A stretch of 45,462 nucleotides of DNA from the NCBI GenBank assembly GCA_017521195.1, contig JAFXGP010000084.1, positions 1-45,462 on the forward strand, written 5' to 3'. This document shows positions 1 to 8,579 of this stretch, piece by piece. The notes beneath the pieces were generated by a model. The model saw only the letters and a program-made list of their open reading frames with translations. It was not told the DNA's origin and ran no database searches. Position numbers and translations under genes: made by a program. Position 1 is the first letter of the stretch, and each line of letters opens with the position of its first letter. The stretch comes from Lachnospiraceae bacterium (lineage in GTDB: Bacteria; Bacillota; Clostridia; Lachnospirales; Lachnospiraceae).

Positions 1-90
1 AACACAAAGACTGGCACGGAAGGTTTTCTTCGCATGCCCATAAATATGATTTTTCAATCAAAACATTAAAATGCCTCTAAACATAGTAAT

Positions 91-118
91 GGGGCTACAT
101 TCTTACGAATGTAACCCC
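91..118. other. Hairpin outside the rsfS terminator
   Basis: A 12-bp inverted repeat with one mismatch (GGGGCTACATTC, loop TTAC, GAATGTAACCCC). No U-run follows on either strand, so it is not a clear terminator. The flanking bases 1-90 hold no gene I can recognise. Confidence 0.4.
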
Positions 119-136
119 AAATATTGACATAGAGCC

Positions 137-175
137 AAAAATTCCTCAAGTCTTTATCGACTTGAGGATTTTTTT
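137..175 (-). terminator. Bidirectional rho-independent terminator after rsfS
   Basis: A perfect 9-bp stem CCTCAAGTC/GACTTGAGG (144-152 and 159-167) with a 6-base loop lies just past the rsfS stop. T-runs follow it on the plus strand (atttttttc) and on the minus strand (aatttttgg). It probably ends the rplU-rsfS operon. Confidence 0.85.
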
Positions 176-181
176 CATTCA

Positions 182-523
182 CTATAATTCAATTACTTTA
201 CCATCTTTCCAGATTCTCTCTAAATCATAGAAATTACGGCTTTCTCTGTCAAAAATATGCACAACAATATCTACAAAATCCATCAGAATCCAATTGGCCC
301 CATCATAGCCTTCTATCTGCTTCATGGCAAAACCTTCTTTATGCATCTTTTCAGCTACGGCATCAGCCATTGCCTGAACCTGGCTTCTGTTAGAACCACT
401 TGCAAGAATAAAACAATCTGCAATAGGAGAAACTTCACTAATATCAATAATTTTAACGTCTTCTCCCTTTTTATCCTCTAAAGCATCTACCGATGTTTTG
501 ATCATTGTTTCAATTATACTCAT
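182..523 (-). CDS. rsfS: Ribosomal silencing factor RsfS
   Basis: A 113-residue RsfS/Iojap protein, the usual family length. The family binds L14 on the free 50S subunit and blocks subunit joining when nutrients are short. Family hallmarks are visible: the ADCFILASGSNRSQVQAMAD stretch, GYDGANWILMDFVDIVVHIF, and a C-terminal FYDLERIW. The start overlaps the yqeK stop by four bases (ATGA), so translation is probably coupled. It is the last gene of the minus-strand operon, before the terminator at 137-175. Confidence 0.95.
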   Translation of the reverse strand: MSIIETMIKTSVDALEDKKGEDVKIIDISEVSPIADCFILASGSNRSQVQAMADAVAEKMHKEGFAMKQIEGYDGANWILMDFVDIVVHIFDRESRNFYDLERIWKDGKVIEL

Positions 524-1104
524 TCTTCACTCTGTTTCCTTTTATAAAATTCATAGGTCATTTGTGTCATTGGATCGATTTCTTTTTTACTTTCCCTCAA
601 ATGGACCAGAATATCTTCCAATATCCTCAGTAAAGCTTCATCCAAATCAGTAAAACATAATCTACGTACTTCATCTAAATCAGGTGAATGACTTCTCCCC
701 GGTTCTATATAATCAGCAATATAAACAATCTTTTCCAGCAACGACATTCCCGGACGTCCGGTTGTATGATAGAGAATTGCATCAATAATTTCTTCATCAT
801 CAACTTTATATTTTGATTTAGCGAGAAAACCTCCCACTTTTGCATGCAACAAAAATGGATTATTCTGTTCTGCCTCACTAATCTCAATGTTATGTTTTTT
901 ACAAATTTGAATCTTTTTATCGTTATCCAGACATTTGGCACAATCATGAAGTAAACCGGCAAGTTCAGCTTTTTCAATGTCTTCTCCATAACGCATAGCC
1001 AACGCAGCTGAAGTATATGCAACTCCCTGCGTATGTTCATATCGTTTGCTGTCCAGCGCTTTAATAAGCTGCTTTCGTATCTTTTGCAGTTCCAAAGTCT
1101 TCAT
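520..1104 (-). CDS. yqeK: YqeK-like HD-domain hydrolase (probable Ap4A hydrolase)
   Basis: A 194-residue HD-superfamily metal-dependent phosphohydrolase. Metal-binding residues are visible: H near residue 24 (YEHTQGVAYTSAALA), the HD pair in LAGLLHDCAKCL, and further His/Asp in LLHAKVGGFLAK and ILYHTTGRPGMSLLEKIVYI. Members of this family have been shown to cleave Ap4A symmetrically; that activity is assigned here by family only. It sits between nadD and rsfS, its standard Firmicutes position, with a four-base overlap into rsfS. Confidence 0.92.
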   Translation of the reverse strand: MKTLELQKIRKQLIKALDSKRYEHTQGVAYTSAALAMRYGEDIEKAELAGLLHDCAKCLDNDKKIQICKKHNIEISEAEQNNPFLLHAKVGGFLAKSKYKVDDEEIIDAILYHTTGRPGMSLLEKIVYIADYIEPGRSHSPDLDEVRRLCFTDLDEALLRILEDILVHLRESKKEIDPMTQMTYEFYKRKQSEE

Positions 1105-1125
1105 ATAATTGTCCTCTATATTCTT

Positions 1126-1749
1126 TTAGATTGTTTCATCCGGAATATAAAGACGTTTTTTCTTAATCACTTCTGCTGTTTTGTAGTGAACCATATAACG
1201 TATGCTCTTACCCTGTCTTACACGATCTCTGATTCCTGTAGAAGAAATATCTACACTTCTGGAATGTAATCTGGCAATCTTGGTATTATACTTTTCTTCT
1301 AAGAACTTAATCTGTTCTTCTAATTTATCATCTGTATATCCACCACGAATTGCAACAGCTACTGTTACTTCATTAAAAATCTTTTCAGGACACATCCATT
1401 TTTCCATCATAAATAAACTGTCGGCACCTACCATAAAGAAATATTCTGTGTCCGGATTCTGTTTCTTTAATTCTGCAATGGTTTCATAAGAATAAGAGTT
1501 TCCGCCTCTGTCTACTTCTAATCTGGACAACGCAAAATGACTGTTGTCTTCGATAGCTTCACCAACTAAATCAATTCTTGTTTTAGCATCCAAAACATCA
1601 CCATATTCTTTCATATATGGATTACCGCTCGGAACAAATAATACTTCATCCAGCTGTAATTCTTCGTATGCATTTTCTGCTAAAATTAAATGTCCTAAAT
1701 GGATAGGATTAAATGTCCCTCCCATAATACCAACACGTTTTTTACTCAT
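1126..1749 (-). CDS. nadD: Nicotinate-nucleotide adenylyltransferase NadD
   Basis: Adenylates nicotinate mononucleotide to deamido-NAD in NAD synthesis. The nucleotidyltransferase signature GGTFNPIHLGHL is at the N-terminus and the ISSTGIRDRVRQGKSI (ISxTxxR type) motif is near the C-terminus. I place the start at ATG 1749 (MSKKRVGIMGG) because AAGGAG lies seven bases upstream; a nine-codon extension to 1776 would include that ribosome-binding site. The protein is 207 residues, normal for the family. It lies between yhbY and yqeK. Confidence 0.95.
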   Translation of the reverse strand: MSKKRVGIMGGTFNPIHLGHLILAENAYEELQLDEVLFVPSGNPYMKEYGDVLDAKTRIDLVGEAIEDNSHFALSRLEVDRGGNSYSYETIAELKKQNPDTEYFFMVGADSLFMMEKWMCPEKIFNEVTVAVAIRGGYTDDKLEEQIKFLEEKYNTKIARLHSRSVDISSTGIRDRVRQGKSIRYMVHYKTAEVIKKKRLYIPDETI

Positions 1750-1854
1750 TATAATATCTCCTTTAAAAAAACTCACTACTTGTATTGTAGCTCTCTTTTT
1801 GTATTAAATCAAGTACAATTTTACATAAAGTGCAATCATTCAATCGACTTTATA

Positions 1855-2145
1855 CTATTGTGGAAGTACAATTTTAGGGTTCTTTTTATCAGGTTTATAT
1901 AATACAATCTTCTTTCCGATTACATGTACTACCTGAGAACGTGTTCTTTCTGCAACAACTTCTGCAATCGCTCTTGGATCATCCATACAGTTTTTCAATA
2001 CTGCAATTTTAAGCAATTCACGATTATTAAAAGCTTCACTGATTGCTTCAATTACTTCCGGTGTTACACTTCCTTTTCCAATTTGAAAAAGAGGATCTAA
2101 AGTACTTGCAAGGCTCTTTAAATATGCTCTCTGTTTACTTGTCAT
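1855..2145 (-). CDS. yhbY: YhbY family RNA-binding protein (CRM domain)
   Basis: A 96-residue single CRM-domain protein, associated with pre-50S ribosomal particles in bacteria. The N-terminus (MTSKQRAYLKSLASTLDPLF), the QIGKGSVTPEVIEAI loop and HVIGKKIVLYKP near the end are typical of the family. It follows obgE after 11 bases, consistent with co-transcription and a role in 50S assembly. A 105-base gap separates it from nadD. Confidence 0.93.
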   Translation of the reverse strand: MTSKQRAYLKSLASTLDPLFQIGKGSVTPEVIEAISEAFNNRELLKIAVLKNCMDDPRAIAEVVAERTRSQVVHVIGKKIVLYKPDKKNPKIVLPQ

Positions 2146-2156
2146 TTTTCTTCTCC

Positions 2157-3443
2157 TTATTTATAGTAATCAAATACATGACCATAGATTCTAACTGTGT
2201 CACCTTCCTGAATACCAAGTTCTTCCAACTGTTCCAAAATCCCTGTTTCTTTTAAGAAATTCTGGAAGAATGCAAAACCTTTTTCACTCTCCAAGTTAGT
2301 ATAACCAAGCATTCTTTCCACTCTTGGTCCTTCAATTACATATTCTTCTTCTAAATCATCATAAGTAACGGTAAACGGTTCGTTGCCAAATCCTGCAAAT
2401 TCAGGGAAAAATTCCTGTTCGAATACAGTAACTGTATCGTCCAAACCATCTAACATTTCACGAACATGGAATAATAACTCACGGACACCTTCACCACTTA
2501 CTGCAGAAATAGGAAAAACTTTTATTCCCTTGGGTTCAAATTCTGCACGGATTAATTCTACGTGATTATCATCCTCGTCGTAAATACAATCTATTTTATT
2601 GGCTGCAATCACCTGTGGTCTGTTAGCAATATCTTCATTATATGCTTCTAATTCTTTGTTAATAGCATAAATATCTGCAATCGGATCTCTTCCTTCCACT
2701 CCGGCAGCATCTACAATATGAATCATAACCTTGGTACGTTCAATATGTCTTAAGAACTCATGACCCAAACCGATTCCTTCCGATGCTCCTTCAATTAACC
2801 CGGGTATATCTGCAATTACAAACCCCTTACCGCCTTCCATATCTACTACACCAAGATTAGGATTTAAAGTAGTAAAATGATAGTTGGCAATCTTAGGTTT
2901 TGCATTGGTTACACGGGAAAGAAATGTAGATTTACCTACATTCGGGAATCCAACCAAACCTACGTCTGCAATCACCTTTAATTCCAGCAATAATTCCAAT
3001 TCTTTTGCCGGCTGTCCCGGCTGTGCATATTTGGGAGCCTGCATGGTACTGGTAGCATAATGTTGATTACCTTTACCGCCTCTTCCTCCTGTTAAAAGCA
3101 CATAACGTCTATTTTCACCGGACATATCTGTAATAACTTTTCCGGATTCTAACTCTTTTACAACAGTACCTTCCGGAACTTTCAGAATAATATCCTGTCC
3201 ATTTTTTCCACGACAGTTTTTCTTGCCACCATCTTCACCATTTTCAGCTTTATAGTTATGAACATGACGATAATTGGCTAATGTGTTCATTCCTTCATCA
3301 ACTTCAAAAATAACACTTCCGCCATGACCTCCGTCCCCGCCGTCAGGACCACCATTTGGTACATATTTTTCACGACGGAAAGATACATGTCCGTCTCCGC
3401 CTTTTCCACTTTTTACATATATTTTAGCTCTATCTGCAAACAT
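2157..3443 (-). CDS. obgE: GTPase ObgE/CgtA, 50S assembly
   Basis: A 428-residue Obg GTPase with all three regions: the glycine-rich Obg fold (about 1-158, KSGKGGDGHVSFRREKYVPN), the G domain (G1 GFPNVGKST, switch region FTTLNPNLG, G3 DIPGLIEGA, G4 NKID, G5 SAVSGEG) and a C-terminal OCT domain ending in RIYGHVFDYYK. Family members act in late 50S maturation, ppGpp response and, in Bacillus, sporulation. It lies downstream of rpmA and upstream of yhbY. Confidence 0.98.
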   Translation of the reverse strand: MFADRAKIYVKSGKGGDGHVSFRREKYVPNGGPDGGDGGHGGSVIFEVDEGMNTLANYRHVHNYKAENGEDGGKKNCRGKNGQDIILKVPEGTVVKELESGKVITDMSGENRRYVLLTGGRGGKGNQHYATSTMQAPKYAQPGQPAKELELLLELKVIADVGLVGFPNVGKSTFLSRVTNAKPKIANYHFTTLNPNLGVVDMEGGKGFVIADIPGLIEGASEGIGLGHEFLRHIERTKVMIHIVDAAGVEGRDPIADIYAINKELEAYNEDIANRPQVIAANKIDCIYDEDDNHVELIRAEFEPKGIKVFPISAVSGEGVRELLFHVREMLDGLDDTVTVFEQEFFPEFAGFGNEPFTVTYDDLEEEYVIEGPRVERMLGYTNLESEKGFAFFQNFLKETGILEQLEELGIQEGDTVRIYGHVFDYYK

Positions 3444-3504
3444 CTTTATCTCCCATATTTAGAAAAGGCTCCAAACAACGCATGTTTGAAGCCCATCATA
3501 GGTA

Positions 3505-3789
3505 CTATTTTTCTACAGGATAAACGGAAGCCTGTTTTTTATCTCTTCCTTTTCTTTCAAATCTAAGTACACCGTCAACTAAAGCGAATAATGTATCATC
3601 TCCGCCACGTCCTACATTTACTCCAGGATGAATTTTAGTTCCACGCTGTCTGTATAAAATATTTCCTGCTTTAACGAACTGTCCATCTGCTCTTTTTGCG
3701 CCTAATCTTTTAGATTCGGAATCTCTACCGTTTTTAGTAGAACCTACACCTTTTTTATGAGCAAAAAACTGAAGATTCATATTCAACAT
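3505..3789 (-). CDS. rpmA: 50S ribosomal protein L27 with cleavable N-terminal extension
   Basis: A 94-residue bL27. It begins [18 protein letters not shown], so the mature AHKKG end follows a nine-residue leader ending in FF. In Firmicutes this leader is removed by the protease Prp, and the prp gene is immediately upstream here (four-base gap). The cleavage after F9 is inferred from the conserved NLQFF site. The rest ([21 protein letters not shown]) is standard L27. Confidence 0.98.
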   Translation of the reverse strand: MLNMNLQFFAHKKGVGSTKNGRDSESKRLGAKRADGQFVKAGNILYRQRGTKIHPGVNVGRGGDDTLFALVDGVLRFERKGRDKKQASVYPVEK

Positions 3790-3793
3790 ATGT

Positions 3794-4123
3794 TTACACC
3801 TCCTCGAATGTTAAGTCTATAAACGTTTTACCGTATTGTTTCTTGATTTCTCCTAAGCCAAGAACCATGGAATCTAATAAAAGCTTGGATTTTTCATTGA
3901 TGCTCTTCTCAAATCTGCAATCAATCAAACCATCTTCTTCATTGGTTACCAGTTTGAATTTCTCTCCGGCAAGTCGATCCAGTGAATTAATAGTATTGAT
4001 AACTAAAACAGAAATTGCCGCGCATACAATGTCTTCTCCGGCATCTGCATATCCGGAATGTCCGATGCAGTTAAAACCTTTATATTCACCATTTCTTGTC
4101 TTAATAATTGAAACATGAGTCAT
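3794..4123 (-). CDS. prp: Ribosomal-processing cysteine protease Prp (YsxB)
   Basis: A 109-residue Prp protease that trims the N-terminus of L27. The catalytic His and Cys fit the family pattern in [18 protein letters not shown] (about residues 21-38). It lies between rplU and rpmA, the conserved position, and its predicted substrate is encoded next door. The stop is four bases from the rpmA start, suggesting coupled translation. Confidence 0.94.
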   Translation of the reverse strand: MTHVSIIKTRNGEYKGFNCIGHSGYADAGEDIVCAAISVLVINTINSLDRLAGEKFKLVTNEEDGLIDCRFEKSINEKSKLLLDSMVLGLGEIKKQYGKTFIDLTFEEV

Positions 4124-4134
4124 ATTGTAACCTA

Positions 4135-4440
4135 TTAAGCATTAATCTTTTCGATTTTAACCTGAGTGTATGCTTGTCTATGACCATTTTTCTTATGGTA
4201 ACCTGTTTTTCTTTTATATTTGTAAACGATAACTTTACGAGCTCTTCCCTGATCCATAACTGTTCCGGAAACTGTTGCGTTAGCTACTGCTTCACCAACT
4301 TTAAGTCCGTTATCACTTACTGCGATTACCTGGTCAAAAGTTACAGCGTTTCCAGCTTCAACATCGAGTTTTTCTACTCTGATTACATCACCTTCAGAAA
4401 CTTTGTACTGTTTTCCACCTGTTGCAATAATTGCGTACAT
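4135..4440 (-). CDS. rplU: 50S ribosomal protein L21
   Basis: A 101-residue bL21. The N-terminus MYAIIATGGKQYKVSEGDVI, the basic YKYKRKTGYHKKNGHRQAYT segment that contacts 23S rRNA, and the end TQVKIEKINA match the family. It is the first gene of the operon that runs to rsfS. A near-consensus promoter and a leader of about 100 nt lie upstream, and AGGAGG precedes the start. Confidence 0.98.
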   Translation of the reverse strand: MYAIIATGGKQYKVSEGDVIRVEKLDVEAGNAVTFDQVIAVSDNGLKVGEAVANATVSGTVMDQGRARKVIVYKYKRKTGYHKKNGHRQAYTQVKIEKINA

Positions 4441-4543
4441 AAGGCACCTCCTACTTACAAACTTGTTTAAATGTTTGTTTACTCGCTAGCTATGGTGCTG
4501 AAAGCTACTTGTCTTCATCTTATAACCTCGCTATGCGGCATAC
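4441..4543 (-). ncRNA. Probable L21 leader (structured rplU 5' UTR)
   Basis: About 100 nt lie between the predicted transcription start (near 4543) and the rplU ATG. The RNA can form TAGCT/AGCTA (near 4486-4506) and ACAAAC/GTTTGT (near 4456-4475) stems just ahead of the AGGAGG ribosome-binding site. Firmicutes rplU operons usually carry an L21 leader thought to be autoregulatory. I assign it by position and folding potential, not by a covariance-model match. Confidence 0.5.
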
Positions 4544-4549
4544 TCATAT

Positions 4550-4578
4550 ATAATAACCTCACACCCTATGTTTGTCAA
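4550..4578 (-). promoter_or_regulatory. Sigma-A promoter of the rplU operon
   Basis: TTGACA (4578-4573), a 17-base spacer and TATTAT (4555-4550) read on the minus strand. This is almost consensus for the vegetative sigma factor, as expected for a ribosomal protein operon. Confidence 0.85.
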
Positions 4579-4674
4579 TAAGTTTTTTACAACTTTTCCA
4601 AGAATTTTTCTTTATCTTTCAGGGTTTATCACACTTTATAATATTACATAAAAAGAAATAATATTTCTATCTTT

Positions 4675-5232
4675 TTATGGTCTCATTCCTAAGGAAAAAT
4701 AATAAGCTGCCATCTGGGAACGGGAACTGAATTCCTCGGTTTCCAAAAGTTTTGTAACCTCTTCTTTTGTAAAGAAACAAGGCACAATTTTTTCGTTAGC
4801 AGAAGTATTATCCGCTATTTCCCCTTCTGTCTCCACAAATGCAAAATAAGTGGTTGTATCTGAAAAACCAACAGCTGCAAAAGATGGTGGTAAAATCTTC
4901 AAAATCCTTTTCACCTGAAGACCTGTTTCTTCATATAATTCTCGTTCAATACACTGTTCTAACATTTCATCTTTTTCCAACATACCGGCACACAAGTTAT
5001 AAACACTTTTATTAATGCTCATGCGAAATTCTTTCAGAAGCATAATTTTATCGTCCTGATATGCCACAATAGAAACACCGCTTGGACGCGCTCCTAACTG
5101 TTCTTTGGAAGTGATTTCCTTACGGCTAACCATTTCAAACTTCTTTTCTTTGCCTTCTTTATTTAAATAAGTTAGTTCATAGTTTTTCAAATATTTACCA
5201 TCATGAACTTTTTCTAATTTTAATAACTGCAT
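4675..5232 (-). CDS. NUDIX hydrolase, ADP-ribose pyrophosphatase-like
   Basis: A 185-residue NUDIX protein. The Nudix box fits GX5EX7REUXEEXGU exactly: the G begins GMLEKDE and the box ends in RELYEETGL. The surrounding fold resembles ADP-ribose pyrophosphatases (NudF type), which split ADP-ribose to AMP and ribose 5-phosphate; the exact substrate is not decided by sequence. I start at ATG 5232 (MQLLKLEKV) because AAAGGAGAT sits just upstream; the open frame extends 25 codons further without a better site. It is probably co-transcribed with the 2H gene upstream. Confidence 0.85.
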   Translation of the reverse strand: MQLLKLEKVHDGKYLKNYELTYLNKEGKEKKFEMVSRKEITSKEQLGARPSGVSIVAYQDDKIMLLKEFRMSINKSVYNLCAGMLEKDEMLEQCIERELYEETGLQVKRILKILPPSFAAVGFSDTTTYFAFVETEGEIADNTSANEKIVPCFFTKEEVTKLLETEEFSSRSQMAAYYFSLGMRP

Positions 5233-5309
5233 AATTTTAATATCTCCTTTTTGTGTTCCACATACAGCGAAGCTAAATAATATATCATTTAACATTTGAG
5301 TTGTCACTT

Positions 5310-5858
5310 CTAATCACAATCATCTAAATGCCATATCTTAATATCTCTATGCGGATTAGTTTTTGCCACTCCGATTCTTGTCACGCAAGCATTGAAAGGC
5401 ACAAACTGTGTTGATAATTTAATCAATGCCTTTTGTACTTCTTCTTTTGATAATTGTTTCCCAACGGTACAATGTGGCAACCAGCTAAAGGGCTGATAAT
5501 AGGGACTTAAAATAGTCTCATCCATCTGTACTAACTCTTTGTTTAATACCACAGATAACTGATGTAGATATTCATCTAATACAGGCTGCACAAAAACTAC
5601 CTTAGTAGAAAAACTTCCGGCAGAAACAAATTTTATTTCACCCTGTTTTAAACCCTTTGTAATGCTTTCTATTCGTGCAATCAATTCATCTTCACACTTT
5701 GTCTCTACAGATGCTACTGTAATATGCGGTGGTACCTGATTGTCCAACATGAACCGATTTCCGGTCACTTTTGCAACACGTTGTAAAATTAAGTTTAATC
5801 TATCTTCTGTTTCCTTGTCAAAATAAATGGATATTAAATACATGTAATTATCTTCCAT
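5310..5858 (-). CDS. 2H phosphoesterase / 2'-5' RNA ligase family protein
   Basis: A 182-residue 2H-superfamily protein. The two HxT/S-type motifs are PPHITVAS (about residue 43) and LPHCTVGK (about residue 127), which supply the paired catalytic histidines of cyclic phosphodiesterases and 2'-5' RNA ligases. The biological substrate is unknown. The start at 5858 has no clear ribosome-binding site, while ATG 5843 (MYLISIYFD) has GGAAG nine bases upstream, so the protein may begin five codons later. A NUDIX gene follows it on the same strand. Confidence 0.8.
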   Translation of the reverse strand: MEDNYMYLISIYFDKETEDRLNLILQRVAKVTGNRFMLDNQVPPHITVASVETKCEDELIARIESITKGLKQGEIKFVSAGSFSTKVVFVQPVLDEYLHQLSVVLNKELVQMDETILSPYYQPFSWLPHCTVGKQLSKEEVQKALIKLSTQFVPFNACVTRIGVAKTNPHRDIKIWHLDDCD

Positions 5859-5951
5859 ATAAGTATTATCGTCAAAAATAACTGCCGCTTTTCATAATCC
5901 CCTGATATAATAGCAAAGTCGAAATTTTACTCACTAACCTAATTATATTCA

Positions 5952-6176
5952 CTAAAAAATGATATGAACTGATGTATCCTGAACCAACTCTAAAAACAAA
6001 TCATTATCAACCACTTCCGTTACTAAAATCACAGAATGATCGCTCTGTACTTTACTATAAGTAATCTTACGAATATCCTTTCTATAATCTTTCAAATTTT
6101 CAATGCTAATTTTTCCATCACGAAGCTTTGCCCGATGATTATGCCATTCTTTCGACAGGATTAACCCAAATCTTTT
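5952..6176 (-). pseudogene. Orphan reading frame after the methyltransferase stop
   Basis: After the methyltransferase TGA, the same frame stays open for about 74 codons (KRFGLILSKEWHNHRAKL... to VQDTSVHIIF). It has no ATG or GTG and only one weak TTG start about 27 codons in. The composition looks protein-like, with a charged first half and a beta-rich second half, but I do not recognise a family. It is either the 3' remnant of a lost gene or an extension reached only by read-through. It fills most of the gap between 5859 and 6176. Confidence 0.4.
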
Positions 6177-6962
6177 TCACATTTCCAACTCATACAAACG
6201 ATATATTTTTCCGTATATACGCCCTGTAAACATCAGTTTAAAGAATTTTTTATCAAAACCATGTAACTCATCTACCAGTTTTTCCGGTGTAAAAGAATGT
6301 TCTCCTTTAAGGCATATTCTCAAATCACTAATTAAGCCTTCTATATCATCGATACCATAAAGTTTTGTTACACCAACATCATTTACCGGATTTTTATATT
6401 TGGAAGCTTTTGCACCAAACTCAGTATATACATCCATTAAAATATGTAATATTTCATACTTATTCTGTAATGCTCGGAAAAACTTATACAACTGCTCATT
6501 CGATAAATACATACTAATACCTTCAAGCACAACAATAGCTGTCTTACTATCCAGAAGTGATTCTATCTGAGGAATATTGGTTGCGTCCAATTCCACCATA
6601 CGATAATTTTCTGTTTCCTCATAATATTTACGCCGAACAGCTATCACATCAGGTAAATCACAATCTAACCATAATTTATATGATTGTTTTATTCGTCTGT
6701 ATCTGCTGTCCAAACCGCAACCCACATGTAAAACAAGCGCATCTCTGTTATTCTCAAGCCTCAAATCCGTCCAATCATCAAATACTCTGGCACGCATGGC
6801 CATATTGTAGGCCAACCATTTCGATTTGGATTTTCCATGTAATTTAAAGCCTTCCTCTGCCCAGATTCTTTCAGCATCCGAATCCTTCAAAATAATATTC
6901 CGGTTGCTGACAAAAGCTTTCCCATATAGGGGAATAAACAATGTTTTATTTACTTCGTTCAT
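6177..6962 (-). CDS. Class I SAM methyltransferase, leucine carboxyl methyltransferase (LCM) family
   Basis: A 261-residue protein of the LCM/PPM1-like methyltransferase family. SAM-binding features are LVLHVGCGLDSRYRRI (motif I, about residues 91-106) and LWLDCDLPDV (acidic loop), followed by VVLEGISMYLS. The bacterial substrates of this family are mostly unknown, so no reaction is assigned. AAGGGATG precedes the start. Its upstream region is nearly identical over 50 bases to that of the SCP2 gene at 8995-9327, which suggests joint control. Confidence 0.82.
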   Translation of the reverse strand: MNEVNKTLFIPLYGKAFVSNRNIILKDSDAERIWAEEGFKLHGKSKSKWLAYNMAMRARVFDDWTDLRLENNRDALVLHVGCGLDSRYRRIKQSYKLWLDCDLPDVIAVRRKYYEETENYRMVELDATNIPQIESLLDSKTAIVVLEGISMYLSNEQLYKFFRALQNKYEILHILMDVYTEFGAKASKYKNPVNDVGVTKLYGIDDIEGLISDLRICLKGEHSFTPEKLVDELHGFDKKFFKLMFTGRIYGKIYRLYELEM

Positions 6963-6990
6963 TTAATTCATCCCTTTTTTGTTTTTCCCA

Positions 6991-7040
6991 AAGTAACATA
7001 TTGCACTTTCCTATTATTCTTTTTCAAGTTTCAATCAAAA
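6991..7040 (-). promoter_or_regulatory. Shared upstream element, copy A (methyltransferase)
   Basis: About 50 bases that match 9354-9404 at all but about five positions. Read on the minus strand it has a TTGATT-like -35, an A/T-rich -10 and then an imperfect palindrome (GTAACATATTGC on the plus strand, 6993-7004) close to the start codon. The layout suggests a promoter followed by an operator. Confidence 0.6.
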
Positions 7041-7070
7041 CTAACTCTTCTACCGGATTGCTATATCTTT

Positions 7071-7838
7071 TTACAATTTAATAACTGCATCAAGACAAAG
7101 CGTAAGGGCATATTCATATGCATTACCACCCCAATTTCGCTCGTCATATTTATCAACGTCAGCAAGACTATCTGCGGTGTATAGTATCATCCCAAATACT
7201 GCCCCTCTGAAATCAGCACAAGCAGAAAGAGCCGAACATTCCATTTCTACAACCGAACAACCTTCGCTTTTGCGGTAAGCAACCTTCTCCTTAGTTTCTC
7301 TGTAAAAACCATCTGTGGACCAAGTGATGACCTCTTGATATTTCATGCTATGTTCAAGAATTGTTTCTTCAATTACTTTTCTAGCTTGAGCATTGATTGT
7401 TATAAATCGAGAAGGCGGTGCATAATGGTAAGAGGTTCCTTCATCACGCAGAGCTTTGCTTGGAACAAGGAATGTACTTTCAGGAATTTTTTCAAGTGCC
7501 CCGCAACTGCCTGCCGAAATAATTTCCCGAACACCATAACCAATCAGCCAATCCAGTATCTGCGTTGCAGGTGCAGCGCCAACAGGTGCTTGGCAAAGAA
7601 CAATATCCTCACCTTTGTATTTTGTAATATAAACAGGATAATGCTTTGTTGCACTTATAAAAGTTGATATCTGTCTAGTATCTGTTTTATTAGCATATTC
7701 GTCTATATAAGAACCAAGAAAGGCAAACACACATTTTTTAGGAAGATTCAACTCAAGATTTTCATGTGTGGGATTAAGAACAGCTATCTGCTCTGTGTCA
7801 AACTCTAAAATTGGTATTTCATTCTTAACTATAGCCAT
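7071..7838 (-). CDS. Nucleoside phosphorylase (PNP/UDP phosphorylase family)
   Basis: A 255-residue PNP_UDP_1 protein that would cleave a nucleoside with phosphate to base plus ribose 1-phosphate. Seen motifs include VLCQAPVGAAPATQILDWL, the ISAGSCGAL phosphate/ribose loop, and VVEMECSALSACADF, the conserved substrate-binding ME segment. Sequence alone does not separate uridine from purine specificity. It begins 22 bases after the hipA relic on the same strand with AAGGTGAT as ribosome-binding site, so it may be read from the hipB promoter. Confidence 0.85.
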   Translation of the reverse strand: MAIVKNEIPILEFDTEQIAVLNPTHENLELNLPKKCVFAFLGSYIDEYANKTDTRQISTFISATKHYPVYITKYKGEDIVLCQAPVGAAPATQILDWLIGYGVREIISAGSCGALEKIPESTFLVPSKALRDEGTSYHYAPPSRFITINAQARKVIEETILEHSMKYQEVITWSTDGFYRETKEKVAYRKSEGCSVVEMECSALSACADFRGAVFGMILYTADSLADVDKYDERNWGGNAYEYALTLCLDAVIKL

Positions 7839-7860
7839 ACTATCACCTTACAATTCTTAT

Positions 7861-8571
7861 TTAGAGAAATCTCTTAATTCCGCCTTTTTCTAAAATTTTA
7901 TTACAAATCTCATCGACTTGATGAAATCCCTGTTCTTTCAATTCATTCTGAGCAAGCTTCATGGCTTTTACAAATTTATTTACCATGGTATCAAATCTTA
8001 TCATAGCTACTTTCTTACCAAGACCGATATACTCAGCTTCTTTTTCAAAAGACTCTCTTGTTATCTGATTTATATCATATATTCCATCTATACTTAATGC
8101 CATATTTTCAGTACACTTTTCATAAGCCATAGTGCTAATGATATCATATGCCGGAGCAAGTCTGATTGTCTTTAAAAAACGTACGTGACTCTGTTTTACA
8201 ATATGTGTACTTGGTGCTTCTCCTAATGGTAGATACCATTTCTGTTCTTTATCATCAAAATATAATCCAACTTTCCCTGATGCACCGGTCAAAGATAAAT
8301 GAGCTTTTGTTACAAGTTGAGCAGACTCTGCAGCACCTTCTCTAGCCAGTTCCCGTACTTCTGATTGTGAAAGCAACTGATATTTTGGTGTAATTTTATT
8401 TCCCAAATTTTCAATGATTTTTATAGCTCCTAAACACTCATTCCCCAACCCTGCTAACAAGGATAAATAATCGTTAGCATCCGCATGCATCCATTCTGCA
8501 ACACATTTTCTGGTAAATCCTTCCGGTAGCAAACCTTCAAAAAAATCTCTCGTCTGACTAGCATCATTTCC
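7861..8571 (-). pseudogene. hipA: hipA kinase toxin, internally deleted remnant
   Basis: HipA-family pieces in one frame: FFEGLLPEGFTR, then GASGKVGLYF and APSTHIVKQSHVRF, then directly LAPAYDIISTMAYE and the C-terminal helices. Compared with HipA kinases of about 400-440 residues, it lacks the first N-terminal subdomain and roughly 140 residues in the middle, including the QEDxCQ segment and the catalytic DxHxKN loop. The metal-binding Asp of YDIIST remains. The only start in frame is a TTG at 8532; a TGA lies 13 codons before it. A run of seven T at about 8539-8545 could also be a slippage or frameshift site. It is very unlikely to be an active kinase. Confidence 0.8.
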
Positions 8572-8579
8572 TCATTTAA

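Noticed and set aside
1-69. Two open frames on the plus strand ending near 69-78 that could be the tail of a gene
   Set aside because: Both frames are short, neither resembles a family I recognise, and the choice between them cannot be made without the sequence to the left.
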